A DNA stretch of 64,000 nt from JAEXOD01 sp963667875 (GTDB taxonomy: Bacteria > Bacteroidota > Ignavibacteria > Ignavibacteriales > Melioribacteraceae), in assembly GCA_963667875.2 (NCBI GenBank), contig CAXXGC010000013.1, positions 248,001 through 312,000 of the forward strand, read 5' to 3'. Numbering within the stretch: the stretch's first letter is position 1; every line of letters starts with the position of its first letter. A program made the position numbers and the translations under genes. Under the pieces are notes generated by a model. That model was not told the origin of the DNA and searched no databases. It saw only the letters and a program-made list of their open reading frames with translations. Of this stretch, positions 54,420-63,787 are shown piece by piece.

Positions 54420-55112
54420 TAAGGATTGATAATTCCCTTATTTATTCCAATGCAACCAATTACAGGGTTGTGTTTTTTTAATGAAGATTTAAGCTATTAT
54501 ATGAAACCCCATTCGTGGATGTCGTATAAGTACAAAAACGGAACTCAACCCTCGCCTCCCGTAAAAAGAGCGGGACAGGCTCTCCACTTAAAAAGCAATG
54601 CCTGCCGGTAGCAGGTAAACAAGTCAACTTAAGGATTGTCTTGTTTTAGATTTTTTTACTACGCAACCCATTAACAGGGTTGTGGTATTTGTTTTTTGAA
54701 CTGAGACTACTCACATGAAGAGGATGTCTCAAAAGTCATAATATTGCACATTGGAACTCACCCATCGACTCAGCAAACCCCGCTTAGTACACCGCCCTCT
54801 CTTAAAAATTGAGGGGGAATATATATCTGTAACGATATACTAGGTATTCGCTTAGTTTATAACTCCAGCTTTTAAGCTGGGGATTATAAAACAAGAAAAT
54901 TCGGGCTTTAGCCCAAGTTTATTACTTTTGATACAACCTCTTTTTATACAATTAATCAAGTTTAAATGAAATTTATATGTTGGAAAATCAATTTATTGCG
55001 TAATAACAATAAAAGCGTTACATATCATTAGACCTCGAAACCATTAATACCGGTTTCAACCCCCTAAAGCGGGGTAACATAATATGAATTAATTTTCTTA
55101 AGTTGACAGCCG
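54420..55112. repeat. Mosaic block of palindromic elements in a gene-free gap
   Basis: The gap 54266-55158 holds no credible gene. From 54420 it contains pieces of element B (ATGCAACCAATTACAGGGTT, AAGTCAACTTAAGGATTGTC, GCAACCCATTAACAGGG, and a right half from TTATTGCGTAATAAC to CTTAAGTTGACAG). Element A pieces are interleaved (TGGATGTCGTATAAGTAC, GGAACTCACCCATCGAC). CCAGCTTTTAAGCTGG and GGGCTTTAGCCC hairpins occur near 54866-54920. It looks like repeated insertion of the same two elements into each other. Confidence 0.65.
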
Positions 55113-55158
55113 AACCCAAAACTCCAGCAGATTTACATTCAATTTCATCAAAATAATA

Positions 55159-57303
55159 TTACAAATTCCTTAAAAAATAATCTGTTATTTTGTTATATAA
55201 ATGTAATGCATCTTTACCTGTAACACCATGAGTATGACCCGGGTAAGGGAAATAATCGAGCGGACGATTTAATGATACGGCTTTTTTTACAAATAAAAGT
55301 GTATTTTGCCAAGGAACCGTAACATCACTTGTGCCGTGAACCAATAAAAGCTTACCATTTAATTTATTAACATAATTTAATAAACTAGCTGTATTATAAC
55401 CATCGGGATTTGTTTGAGGAGTGTCCATATATCTTTCGGTGTACATTACTTCGTAATATCTCCAGTCAATTACAGCGCCGCCACAAGCTCCAACTTTAAA
55501 TGTGTTATTAGTTCTTAACATTAGTGATGTGGTCATAAAACCGCCATAACTCCAGCCATAAACACCCAAACGTGAAGTATCTACATAAGATAAAGATTTT
55601 AAATAATTAACTCCGCGCATCTGGTCTTCAATTTCAACAGTCCCTAATTTACGGAATGTTGCCTGTTCGAATTCACTTCCTCTAAATGAAGTTCCTCTAT
55701 TATCAATTGTAAAAATTATATAACCTTTTTGTGCCATGTATTGAAACCAAAAATCGTATCTTCCGGTTATCCAATGGTTGGATACTTCTTGTGAGTGTGG
55801 TCCGCCATATGTATATAAAATAACCGGATACTTTTTAGTAGAATCGAAATCAGCAGGCAAAATAATCCGAGCATATAAATCCGGTAATTTATTATTTTTT
55901 ACCACAAATAATTTTTGGTATGAAATGTTATAATCTTTAACCGGATTTTCAGCAGTAAGGATATTTTTACCATTTTCACCGGTTAATTTATTAATTGTAA
56001 TAATTCTAGGTACATCAATGCTATTAAATTTGTCGATATAATAATCATTATTGTTAAAAATAATTTCGTGTGTACCACTTAATTTTGTTAATTTATGTTT
56101 TTTGAAATTATTTATATTAACTGCATACAAATGACGTTCAAGAGGGGATTCTTCGGTTGATAAATATAATATTTCGTTATCAATTTTATTATATCCGACT
56201 ATAGATGTTACTTCCCAATTTCCTTTAGTAAGCTGGCAAATTAAATTACCGTCAATGTCATATTCATATAAATGATTCCAACCGTCACGTTTGGAAAACC
56301 ATAAAAACTTTTGAGGTTCTTTTGATAAAAAGTAAAGTTGATTTTCAGGTTCAACAAACTGTTCATCACGTTCTTCAAATAAAACTTTTATTTTTTCACC
56401 GGTTTTTGCGTTAAATTTAGTCAATTGTAAATAATTTTGGTCTCTGTTTAATAAACCTACAAAAATATATTTTTCATCAGGACTCCAGGTAACACATGTT
56501 AAATATTGATCTTTTGATTCACCTGTCTGCAAATACACCATTTTATTATTCGCAAAATTATATACTCCAATAGTTACTTCATGACTAACTCCGCCTGCCA
56601 TTGGATATTTTTCCATTTCAACTGAAGCCGGCAATGTTTCAATATTTAATATCGGATAATCCTTTACCATAGTTTGATCCATTCTGTAAAAAGCTAAATA
56701 ATTTGCTTTAGGTGACCAGAAGATACCTTTATCTATTCCAAATTCTTCTCTATTTACTGCTTGTCCGAAAATAATATTTTTATCTTTTTCGTCACTTATT
56801 TGAGTGTTTTTACCGTTATAATTACAATACAGATTATTATCAATTGTATAAGCAACATTTTGATATTTGTCAGAATACTCAATATTTTCAGCAGAAGAAT
56901 TGAGAGCAAACATTTTATTAACAATTTTCTTTTCAATATCGAATTTATATACTGAAGAATCGTTCTCAAAAGTAAAGTTTTTATCATCTATCCAATTAAA
57001 AACAGGAAAACGTTGTAATTTTTCTTTGGAGTAATTAGCAAATAATTTATTCAAGTTATCAAGAGAGATAATCTCAGTCAACTTATTTGAAGCAACATCA
57101 CCACAGACTAATGTTTGATTTGAAGATTTTTTATCAATATACGAATAATAATTTGTTTCCGGAATCCATTTTAATTGACTTAAATTGGCAGGGGATAATG
57201 AAATATTAGAATTTAATACAACATCTTCCATGGTTAAATTCTTTTTTTGCGCATTGGAAATTGAAAAAAGAATAATAAACAAAACAAGTGCTTTTTTAAA
57301 CAT
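55159..57303 (-). CDS. Dipeptidyl peptidase IV (S9B family)
   Basis: The 714-residue protein has a signal peptide (MFKKALVLFIILFSISNAQ), an N-terminal eight-bladed propeller (residues ~30-470, with WSPDEKYIFVGLLNRDQ and EEFGIDKGIFWSPKANYLAFYRMD-like blades) and an alpha/beta hydrolase domain. Catalytic residues are Ser585 in GWSYGG, Asp660 in HGTSD and His692 in GHTHGV. S9B enzymes remove X-Pro dipeptides in the periplasm, supporting peptide nutrition. The gene stands alone between repeat-rich gaps. Confidence 0.92.
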   Translation of the reverse strand: MFKKALVLFIILFSISNAQKKNLTMEDVVLNSNISLSPANLSQLKWIPETNYYSYIDKKSSNQTLVCGDVASNKLTEIISLDNLNKLFANYSKEKLQRFPVFNWIDDKNFTFENDSSVYKFDIEKKIVNKMFALNSSAENIEYSDKYQNVAYTIDNNLYCNYNGKNTQISDEKDKNIIFGQAVNREEFGIDKGIFWSPKANYLAFYRMDQTMVKDYPILNIETLPASVEMEKYPMAGGVSHEVTIGVYNFANNKMVYLQTGESKDQYLTCVTWSPDEKYIFVGLLNRDQNYLQLTKFNAKTGEKIKVLFEERDEQFVEPENQLYFLSKEPQKFLWFSKRDGWNHLYEYDIDGNLICQLTKGNWEVTSIVGYNKIDNEILYLSTEESPLERHLYAVNINNFKKHKLTKLSGTHEIIFNNNDYYIDKFNSIDVPRIITINKLTGENGKNILTAENPVKDYNISYQKLFVVKNNKLPDLYARIILPADFDSTKKYPVILYTYGGPHSQEVSNHWITGRYDFWFQYMAQKGYIIFTIDNRGTSFRGSEFEQATFRKLGTVEIEDQMRGVNYLKSLSYVDTSRLGVYGWSYGGFMTTSLMLRTNNTFKVGACGGAVIDWRYYEVMYTERYMDTPQTNPDGYNTASLLNYVNKLNGKLLLVHGTSDVTVPWQNTLLFVKKAVSLNRPLDYFPYPGHTHGVTGKDALHLYNKITDYFLRNL

Positions 57304-57635
57304 ACGATCCTCATATTAATATTATATTTTATGCATTTAAATTAGTGATTTAACTAATTAAATAAAAGAATTTTATAGTCTGTAGATAGTCATTTTGTAA
57401 TAATGCAAAAAAGTTGGGGAAATTTTATTAAACAATGGTATTAATAGGAATATAAAGGATGGTTTGTAAAACAGTTTCCCCATAGAATACAAATTAAAGA
57501 TAAAAAATCTCTTGTGCCCAATTGTTGCGATGAATAGAGAAATAATATTTTAATATATATAAATTTAAGAATCTGTGTAAATCTGTTAAATCCGCGTAAT
57601 CTGCGTTCTATCGTTTTGGTGAAAAGAACATGCAA

Positions 57636-57853
57636 CTCCGCTGGTGGATGTCGCATAAGTACAAAAGCGGAACTCACCCGTCTCAAAATCAGCCGGGCGT
57701 GGCCCCTTGCCCCTCTCTTAAAAAGAGAGGGGAATATCTTTTATATAAATTATTATACAACAACATAATATAGATAATTATGATAAAATAATGCGGGGAC
57801 AATAATTCCAAGATATTTCAAAAATCCGACTTATGCGACATCCACCGCTGGAG
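57636..57853. mobile_element. MITE-like element A, uninterrupted copy
   Basis: The 218-bp element has near-perfect 25-bp terminal inverted repeats at 57636-57660 and 57829-57853; only three bases differ (CTCCGCT against CTCCAGC). Its interior matches the copy at 5205-5719 except that it lacks the element B insert. Its CTCTTAAAAAGAGAG centre is the empty target site. Confidence 0.72.
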
Positions 57854-57922
57854 TTGAGTTGGTGGCGGGGATGCATTATATTACGGATATGCCACATTGC
57901 TGATGCGGGTTTGATACAATGT

Positions 57923-58206
57923 AATTTTGAATTCTCAATTCTGAATTCTTAATTTTATATAAAACATTTGAACACAGATGACACAGATTAGGCTGATGCC
58001 ACAGATTTGAAATTTTGAATTCTCAATTCTGAATTATTAATTTTTAATTAAAACATTTGAACACAGATGACACAGATTTGAAATTTTGAATTCTCAATTC
58101 TGAATTCTTAATTTTTAATTAAAACATTTGAACACAGATGACACAGATTAGGCTGATGCCACAGATTTGAAATTTTGAATTCTTAATTCTGAATTTTTTA
58201 ATTATA
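57923..58206. repeat. Tandem/interspersed short repeats
   Basis: Four copies of an AATTTTGAATTCTCAATTCT-type unit (57923, 58011, 58082, 58170) alternate with three copies of an AACATTTGAACACAGATGAC-type unit (about 57963, 58052, 58123). The first and third of the latter also have an 18-base GGCTGATGCCACAGATT-type extension, which the second lacks. There are no spacer sequences. Confidence 0.75.
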
Positions 58207-58307
58207 ATCCTAATAATCCCCAAAATCAAACAAATCATCATCAAGCCAATTATCTAAATCCTGTTAATCCTTTAATCAGGCAAATCATGGTTCAAGACAA
58301 TTTAAAA

Positions 58308-58340
58308 TAAAAAAAGAGACTCAATTGAATCTCTTTTTTT
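58308..58340 (-). terminator. Terminator of the tig-clpP operon
   Basis: AGAGACTCAATTGAATCTCT forms a stem with A and T runs on the outside. It lies 19 bases after the clpP stop on the minus strand. Confidence 0.7.
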
Positions 58341-58358
58341 ATTAAATTTATGTAAAGT

Positions 58359-58988
58359 TTATTCCGGTTTAGTAGTAACAGGAGTAACTCTTTTTTCAAG
58401 TATATTATCAATAATAGAATATTCTTTTGCTTCTTCAGCAGTCATATAATAATCTCTATCGCAATCTTTGGATATTTGTTCCATAGATTTACCTGTATGA
58501 GTAGCAAGAATATTATATAATACTTCGCGCGATTTAACCATTTCACGAGCATGAATTTCAATATCAGAAGTTTGACCTTGTAATCCGCCAATCCATGGTT
58601 GATGAATTAATATTTTTGAGTTTGGAAGTGATGTTCTTTTTTTAGGAGCACCGCCGGCTAATAAAACAGCTCCCATACTTGCAGCCATACCAACACAAAT
58701 AGTAGCAACATCCGACTTAATAAATTTCATTGTATCATAAATTGCTAATCCTGCGGAAACACTGCCGCCGGGCGAGTTAATATATAAACTAATATCTTTA
58801 TCAGGATCTTCTGCTTCAAGCAAAATTAATTGAGCAATAACAATACTTGCAACATGGTCATCAATTGCTGAACCAAGGAATATAATCCTTTCACGCAATA
58901 GACGTGAAAAAATGTCCATACCTCTTTCACCGCGGCCTGTCTGCTCAATTACGTATGGTACCAGTTGATTATATATTTCAGGTTTCAA
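58359..58988 (-). CDS. clpP: ATP-dependent Clp protease proteolytic subunit
   Basis: The 209-residue serine peptidase has catalytic Ser104 (GMAASMGA), His129 (ILIHQP) and Asp177 (DCDRDYYM). Oligomers of 14 subunits degrade proteins delivered by ClpX or ClpA. Translation seems to start at a TTG at 58988, eight bases after AGGAG, because no in-frame ATG lies nearby upstream. It follows the trigger factor gene by two bases; tig-clpP(-clpX) is a classic order, though clpX is not in this window. Confidence 0.95.
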   Translation of the reverse strand: MKPEIYNQLVPYVIEQTGRGERGMDIFSRLLRERIIFLGSAIDDHVASIVIAQLILLEAEDPDKDISLYINSPGGSVSAGLAIYDTMKFIKSDVATICVGMAASMGAVLLAGGAPKKRTSLPNSKILIHQPWIGGLQGQTSDIEIHAREMVKSREVLYNILATHTGKSMEQISKDCDRDYYMTAEEAKEYSIIDNILEKRVTPVTTKPE

Positions 58989-58990
58989 AA

Positions 58991-60322
58991 TTATTCTCCT
59001 TTCAATTCAATATCTTTTGCAACAAAAGTATTATTTTCTTCAACAAATTTCAAAATTCTTGCGTCTAATTCTTCACTTTGACGATTTGATTCTTTATAAT
59101 ATGTTTTTAATTTTTCAATTGAAATACCGGTTTTTTCGTGTTGTTTTTGAATCATATCATTAAATTCTTCTTCACTAACGGTAATATTTTCAACTTTAGC
59201 AATATTTTTTGCAACCAAATACCATTGAACTTGTTGTAAAGCGCGAGGATACAAAGCGTTAGCCAAAGTTTCATCGTTAACGTTAGGATATTTGTTTCCC
59301 ATTTCTTTACGTTGTTTTTGAATCAAATAATTCAAAGTATCAATTGTAAAACGAGTAGGTAATTCAAACTGATTGTTTTCTAAAACTTTACCAATAAGAT
59401 TATTACGTGCGTCATCTTCAGCCAATTTTGCATAATATTTTTTGTAATCGGCAGCAATCAATTCCTTAAATTCTTCAACTGTTTTACATTTTTTATTTGA
59501 ATATTCAGCAATTTTTTCTTCTGTTAATTCAGGATGTTCAATTTTATAAATTTGATTAATAACTAATTTAACAGTTACTTCATGCGAATGTTTATGTTCG
59601 CCTTCGCCATGTTCGTGTTTTTCTGTTACAACAATTTCATCACCAACTTTTTTATCTAAAAACAAGTTGGAAACTGACCCTTTGATTCCAGGAGAAGAGA
59701 TATCAAAACCAAATTGACTCTTTTCAAATTTAAATCCTTCAACAACGGATGTTAAATCAAAATGAGCTCTTTCCATATCTTCCAATAATGCAAAATCTTC
59801 ATCGGAATATTTTTCAACATCAACAGCATCAACAACAGCAATAAATGATTTATCAGTTATAACTTCAGCAGCAACAAATTTAGCGTCTTTTTTACTGATA
59901 TCTTTTATTACATTTTCAATATATGAATCGGCAATAACATAATTGTTTTTTTCAATTACATTATCTTTATAGCTTTTTAGTTCAAGTTCAGGAACAACTT
60001 CAATATCTACAAAAAATTCAATATTTTCGCTAATTTTTATATCTTTTAATACCGGCTTGTTTAAAGTTTGAAAAGAACTGCTGTTAACAGTTTCTTCAAT
60101 ATACTTTTCTGATTGTTTTTGAGCCGTGTGCATTTCAATATCATTTTTGAAAACTCTTTTCATAATTGACATTGGAACTTTACCTTTTCTGAAACCGGGA
60201 TATGCTATTTCTTTTCTTTCTTTAGCATAAGCTTCTTCAAATTCACCTGTCATATCGCTATATGGCACAGAAATAACAACTTCATAGTTACATTCTGACA
60301 GTTTATTATATTTGGTTTCCAA
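58991..60322 (-). CDS. tig: Trigger factor
   Basis: The 443-residue ribosome-associated chaperone/isomerase has the ribosome-binding domain with the signature GFRKGKVPMSIMKRVF (~43-58). A divergent FKBP-like middle domain has a His-rich insert (EKHEHGEGEHKHSHEV, ~240-256), and a long helical C-terminus follows. The His-rich insert could bind metal, which is not general for the family. It is the first gene of the tig-clpP unit. Confidence 0.93.
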   Translation of the reverse strand: METKYNKLSECNYEVVISVPYSDMTGEFEEAYAKERKEIAYPGFRKGKVPMSIMKRVFKNDIEMHTAQKQSEKYIEETVNSSSFQTLNKPVLKDIKISENIEFFVDIEVVPELELKSYKDNVIEKNNYVIADSYIENVIKDISKKDAKFVAAEVITDKSFIAVVDAVDVEKYSDEDFALLEDMERAHFDLTSVVEGFKFEKSQFGFDISSPGIKGSVSNLFLDKKVGDEIVVTEKHEHGEGEHKHSHEVTVKLVINQIYKIEHPELTEEKIAEYSNKKCKTVEEFKELIAADYKKYYAKLAEDDARNNLIGKVLENNQFELPTRFTIDTLNYLIQKQRKEMGNKYPNVNDETLANALYPRALQQVQWYLVAKNIAKVENITVSEEEFNDMIQKQHEKTGISIEKLKTYYKESNRQSEELDARILKFVEENNTFVAKDIELKGE

Positions 60323-60359
60323 TTCTACCTCTAAAAAATTAAAAAATGGTTCTAAAGTG

Positions 60360-60441
60360 TGCGAAGGAGGGGACTCGAACCCCTACGTCTTTCGATACTA
60401 GATCCTAAGTCTAGCGCGTCTACCAATTTCGCCACCCTCGC
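60360..60441 (-). tRNA. tRNA-Leu(TAG)
   Basis: On the minus strand the acceptor GCGAGGG pairs with CCTTCGC, with discriminator A. The anticodon stem CTAGA/TCTAG has loop CTTAGGA, giving anticodon TAG. There is a long variable arm, and the T-loop is TTCGAGT. The CCA end is not encoded. Confidence 0.95.
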
Positions 60442-60608
60442 AAAAGGACAACAAAAATAAATAAATTATTTAACAAAATCAAGAACAATTGTAAACTAAC
60501 TAACAAATAATTTGCCATTTTAGTTTTTTATAATAAAACTAAAATTATTTGTAAGAATTTATTATATTTCTATATTATACAAATTCAACTTATTAAAATA
60601 CGAAATTT

Positions 60609-62513
60609 ATGAACAATCTTATAGGCATTAACATAGAAAACTATAAAATAGTTTCTCTTTTGGGAAAAGGAGGAATGGGAATAGTTTACAAAGCTTACGA
60701 TACTAAGCTGGACAGATATGTTGCTATTAAAATGTTAAGTCCTCAAAATAATGATAACGAAAGATTTACCGAGCGATTTAAACGTGAAGCCAAAAATCAA
60801 GCTAAGTTAATGCACCCCAACATTGCTACTGTATACGGTTTTATTGAATATGAAAGTTTATTAGGCATTGTAATGGAGTATATTGACGGAGATAGTTTAG
60901 AAAAAATAATTTATAAACGAAAAAGAATTAGTTTAGTTGATTCATTATATATTATTCAGCAGGTTTTAAAAGGTCTTGGTTTTGCCCATTCTAAAGGCTT
61001 TATACATAGAGATATTAAACCGTCTAATATAATTTTTAATAAGGATGGTGTAGTTAAGATAATGGATTTTGGCATTTCTAAATCATTACATGATAAAGGA
61101 ATGACTAAAACAGGCGCAAAAGTTGGTACTTTATATTATATGAGTCCCGAACAAGTACGTGGCGGTGATTTAACAATTCAAAGCGATATTTATTCGGTTG
61201 GCTGCACATTATATGAAATGCTGGTTGGTGAACCTCCATATTATAATCAAACAGATTTTGAAGTGATGGAAGGACATCTAAAAAAAGAACAGCAAAAAAT
61301 ATCAAAATTAATTATTGGAATGCCGGAAGAAGTTGATAAAATAATTGCTATTGCAATGAAAAAAATTCCGGAAGAAAGATTTGCTTCATGTGAAGAGTTT
61401 TTTGTTTCATTATCGCAATTAGATAAGATAATTCAATCAATACAGGCAAAAGCACCAACTTTTGAAAATAAAAATCAAAATAAAACAAAAGTAAAAATTT
61501 ATTCTATTGCCGGATTCAGTGCTTTTATATTAATAGTTTTGGGTTTATCGTATTTTATTTATTCGCAAGTTCATGAACTTTTAGCCAGTAATAAACTAGA
61601 AGAATTAAAAAAATACAGTATTCAGTCACTTTTTGACGACAAAAAAGATTTTGATTTCAGCAAAATTCAAAAATTATCAACTAATATAAATTATACATTA
61701 AATTCAGCTTTTTTTATTGATGAATTAAAAGGATTTGCCATTGGTGACTCAGGTTCTTTTTTGGTTACTAATGACGAAGGAAATACTTGGAGTTCAAAAA
61801 AAATAGATAGTTCTAATTCATTTAATGACTGTTATTTTTTCAAATCGGGCAAATCATTTTTAGTAGGTAATAAACCCGAGATATTAATAAGCAATGATTT
61901 TTTTGATACTTTTACAAAATTTACTTTTAATGATAATTTTTCATTACTGCGGATAGTATTTTTTAATAATAAAAACGGATTTGCTTTAGGTAGTAAAGGA
62001 ACATTATTAAAAACACAAGACGGCGGTACATCCTGGACAAAAATATCATTATCCACAAACGAAACACTATATGATATTGAGTTTACCGATAAGGAAAATG
62101 GTTTTATAGTCGGCTGGCAGGGTATATTATTAAGAACCACAAATGGTGGTGCAAATTGGGAAACGGAAAAACCGTTTACTAATAAATATCTTAAATCATT
62201 ATCGTTTTCATCGGATGATATAGGAATTGCTGTAGGTGGATCAGGTGATATTTTTAGAACAGACGATGATGGAACAAACTGGAAAGAAGTAAAAACTAAT
62301 CATATTGGTTCATTTCAAAAAATCAAGTTTTTATCGGAAGATATTGTTTTAGGAGTTGGCAGTAAAGGCACAATTATTTTTTCCAATGATGCCGGAGAAA
62401 CATGGAAATTGATTGAAACGGGTGTTTTTGTCAATTTTACTAATTTTTGTTCGACACCAAAAGGGCATTTATATATAGTTGGTATTAATGGTACATTATT
62501 AAAATTAATTTAA
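60609..62513 (+). CDS. Membrane Ser/Thr protein kinase with extracytoplasmic YCF48/BNR-type propeller
   Basis: The 634-residue protein has a Hanks-type kinase at ~12-270 with LLGKGGMGIVYKAY, Lys41, HRD at 134-136 and DFG at 154-156. A membrane helix lies at ~298-320. The remaining ~310 residues outside carry propeller repeats such as GSFLVTNDEGNTWSSKK, GTLLKTQDGGTSWTK, GILLRTTNGGANWE and GDIFRTDDDGTNWK, as in YCF48/HCF136 proteins. The usual bacterial PASTA sensor is absent, so it probably senses a different ligand outside the cell. It is directly followed by murA (eight bases), hinting at a link to cell-wall synthesis. Confidence 0.9.
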   Translation: MNNLIGINIENYKIVSLLGKGGMGIVYKAYDTKLDRYVAIKMLSPQNNDNERFTERFKREAKNQAKLMHPNIATVYGFIEYESLLGIVMEYIDGDSLEKIIYKRKRISLVDSLYIIQQVLKGLGFAHSKGFIHRDIKPSNIIFNKDGVVKIMDFGISKSLHDKGMTKTGAKVGTLYYMSPEQVRGGDLTIQSDIYSVGCTLYEMLVGEPPYYNQTDFEVMEGHLKKEQQKISKLIIGMPEEVDKIIAIAMKKIPEERFASCEEFFVSLSQLDKIIQSIQAKAPTFENKNQNKTKVKIYSIAGFSAFILIVLGLSYFIYSQVHELLASNKLEELKKYSIQSLFDDKKDFDFSKIQKLSTNINYTLNSAFFIDELKGFAIGDSGSFLVTNDEGNTWSSKKIDSSNSFNDCYFFKSGKSFLVGNKPEILISNDFFDTFTKFTFNDNFSLLRIVFFNNKNGFALGSKGTLLKTQDGGTSWTKISLSTNETLYDIEFTDKENGFIVGWQGILLRTTNGGANWETEKPFTNKYLKSLSFSSDDIGIAVGGSGDIFRTDDDGTNWKEVKTNHIGSFQKIKFLSEDIVLGVGSKGTIIFSNDAGETWKLIETGVFVNFTNFCSTPKGHLYIVGINGTLLKLI

Positions 62514-62520
62514 GAAGAAT

Positions 62521-63786
62521 ATGGATAAATTTGTAATTCAAGGCGGAAAGAAATTATTTGGAAAAGTAAAAGTAAGCGGAGCAAAAAACTCATCACTTGC
62601 ACTTATTCCGGCAACATTATTAAATAATGGTAAAAATGTTTTTTATAACACACCTGAAGTAAATGATATTTTTACTATGATTAAACTATTAATGAGTTTG
62701 GGTGCCGAAATAAATTTTAAAAACCACAGATTGGATGTTGATACAACAAATATCAACAATCAAGTAGCGCCTTATGAACATGTAAAAAAAATGCGCGCTT
62801 CAGTATATGTTTTAGGCCCGTTATTAGCTCGTTATGGATTTGCAAAAGTATCTTTACCGGGCGGATGTGCTTGGGGACCAAGACCTATAAATCTTCATAT
62901 TGAAGCAATGAAAAAACTTGGTGCCGATATTGAACTTGAAAACGGTTATATAATTGCCAAATGCAATAAATTGATTGGTACACGACTTCATTTTGATATT
63001 TCTTCGGTGGGCGCAACAGGTAATGCAATAATGGCAGCTTCACTTGCTAAAGGGTCTACAATAATTACTAATGCGGCAACCGAACCGGAAATTACTTTAT
63101 TAGCCGAATATTTAGTAAAAATGGGTGCCAAAATTAACGGAATAGGCACAAACATTATTGAAATTCAAGGTGTTGAGGAATTACATCCTGCTGAAACAAC
63201 AAATATTGGAGATAGAATTGAAGCAGGAACATTATTAATTGCTGCCGCAATAACCAAAGGTAAAATTGATTTGGAATATGCTGAACCATTAAATATTGAT
63301 AGTGTAACCGATAAACTAATTCAATGCGGATGTAAAATAACGTTTTCTAACGGTATTATTAATATTGATGCGGAGAATATTGATTTAAAAAATGTTGATG
63401 TGATTACAAATATATATCCCGGATTTCCAACCGATATGCAGGCTCAATGGACTGCACTAATGACCGTTGCTAAAGGAACTTCAACTATTACTGATACAAT
63501 TTATTCAGATAGGTTCAAACATGTTGATGAACTCAGCAGACTTGGCGCAAATATCGAAGTAATTAAAAATTCCGCTGTTGTAAGAGGAGTTAATAAATTA
63601 ATTGGTGCAAAAGTTATGTCAACCGATTTGCGCGCAAGTGCATCTTTAGTTTTAGCCGGTTTGGCTGCTGAAGGTGTTACTGAAGTATTGCGTATTTATC
63701 ATTTGGATAGAGGCTATCAACGAATAGAGGACAAATTAATTCCTCTTGGAGCCGAAATTACCAGAGTGGAAACTATGGAATATTAA
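62521..63786 (+). CDS. murA: UDP-N-acetylglucosamine 1-carboxyvinyltransferase
   Basis: The 421-residue enzyme transfers enolpyruvate from PEP to UDP-GlcNAc, the first committed step of peptidoglycan synthesis. Conserved features are SGAKNSSLALIPATLL with Lys22-Asn23, and the catalytic Cys116 in PGGCAWGPRPINLH. The latter is cysteine rather than the aspartate of fosfomycin-resistant forms. DRIEAGTLLIAAAITKG is also typical. It follows the kinase gene closely and precedes a membrane protein gene by two bases. Confidence 0.96.
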   Translation: MDKFVIQGGKKLFGKVKVSGAKNSSLALIPATLLNNGKNVFYNTPEVNDIFTMIKLLMSLGAEINFKNHRLDVDTTNINNQVAPYEHVKKMRASVYVLGPLLARYGFAKVSLPGGCAWGPRPINLHIEAMKKLGADIELENGYIIAKCNKLIGTRLHFDISSVGATGNAIMAASLAKGSTIITNAATEPEITLLAEYLVKMGAKINGIGTNIIEIQGVEELHPAETTNIGDRIEAGTLLIAAAITKGKIDLEYAEPLNIDSVTDKLIQCGCKITFSNGIINIDAENIDLKNVDVITNIYPGFPTDMQAQWTALMTVAKGTSTITDTIYSDRFKHVDELSRLGANIEVIKNSAVVRGVNKLIGAKVMSTDLRASASLVLAGLAAEGVTEVLRIYHLDRGYQRIEDKLIPLGAEITRVETMEY

Positions 63787-63787
63787 A

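Larger units (their letters stand above)
57304..58358. other. Gene-free stretch packed with repeats
   Basis: About 1 kb between the DPP IV and ClpP genes carries no gene I can support. It contains AAATCTGTTAAATCCGCGTA-type short repeats (57568-57608), the intact element A (57636-57853) and a tandem block (57923-58206). AATCCTGTTAATCCTTTAATC-type sequence follows at 58255-58280, then the clpP terminator. Confidence 0.65.

Noticed and set aside
54426..54611. A 61-codon plus-strand open frame
   Set aside because: It lies wholly in the mosaic of palindromic elements; similar frames come from hairpin repeats and do not encode proteins.
57441..57686. An 81-codon minus-strand open frame
   Set aside because: It runs across the left end of element A and other repeats, has no start signal and no protein-like composition, so it is a chance frame in repeat DNA.
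57923..58206. CRISPR-like repeat block
   Set aside because: Units differ in length, are directly adjacent without unique spacers of constant size, and no cas gene is in the window.
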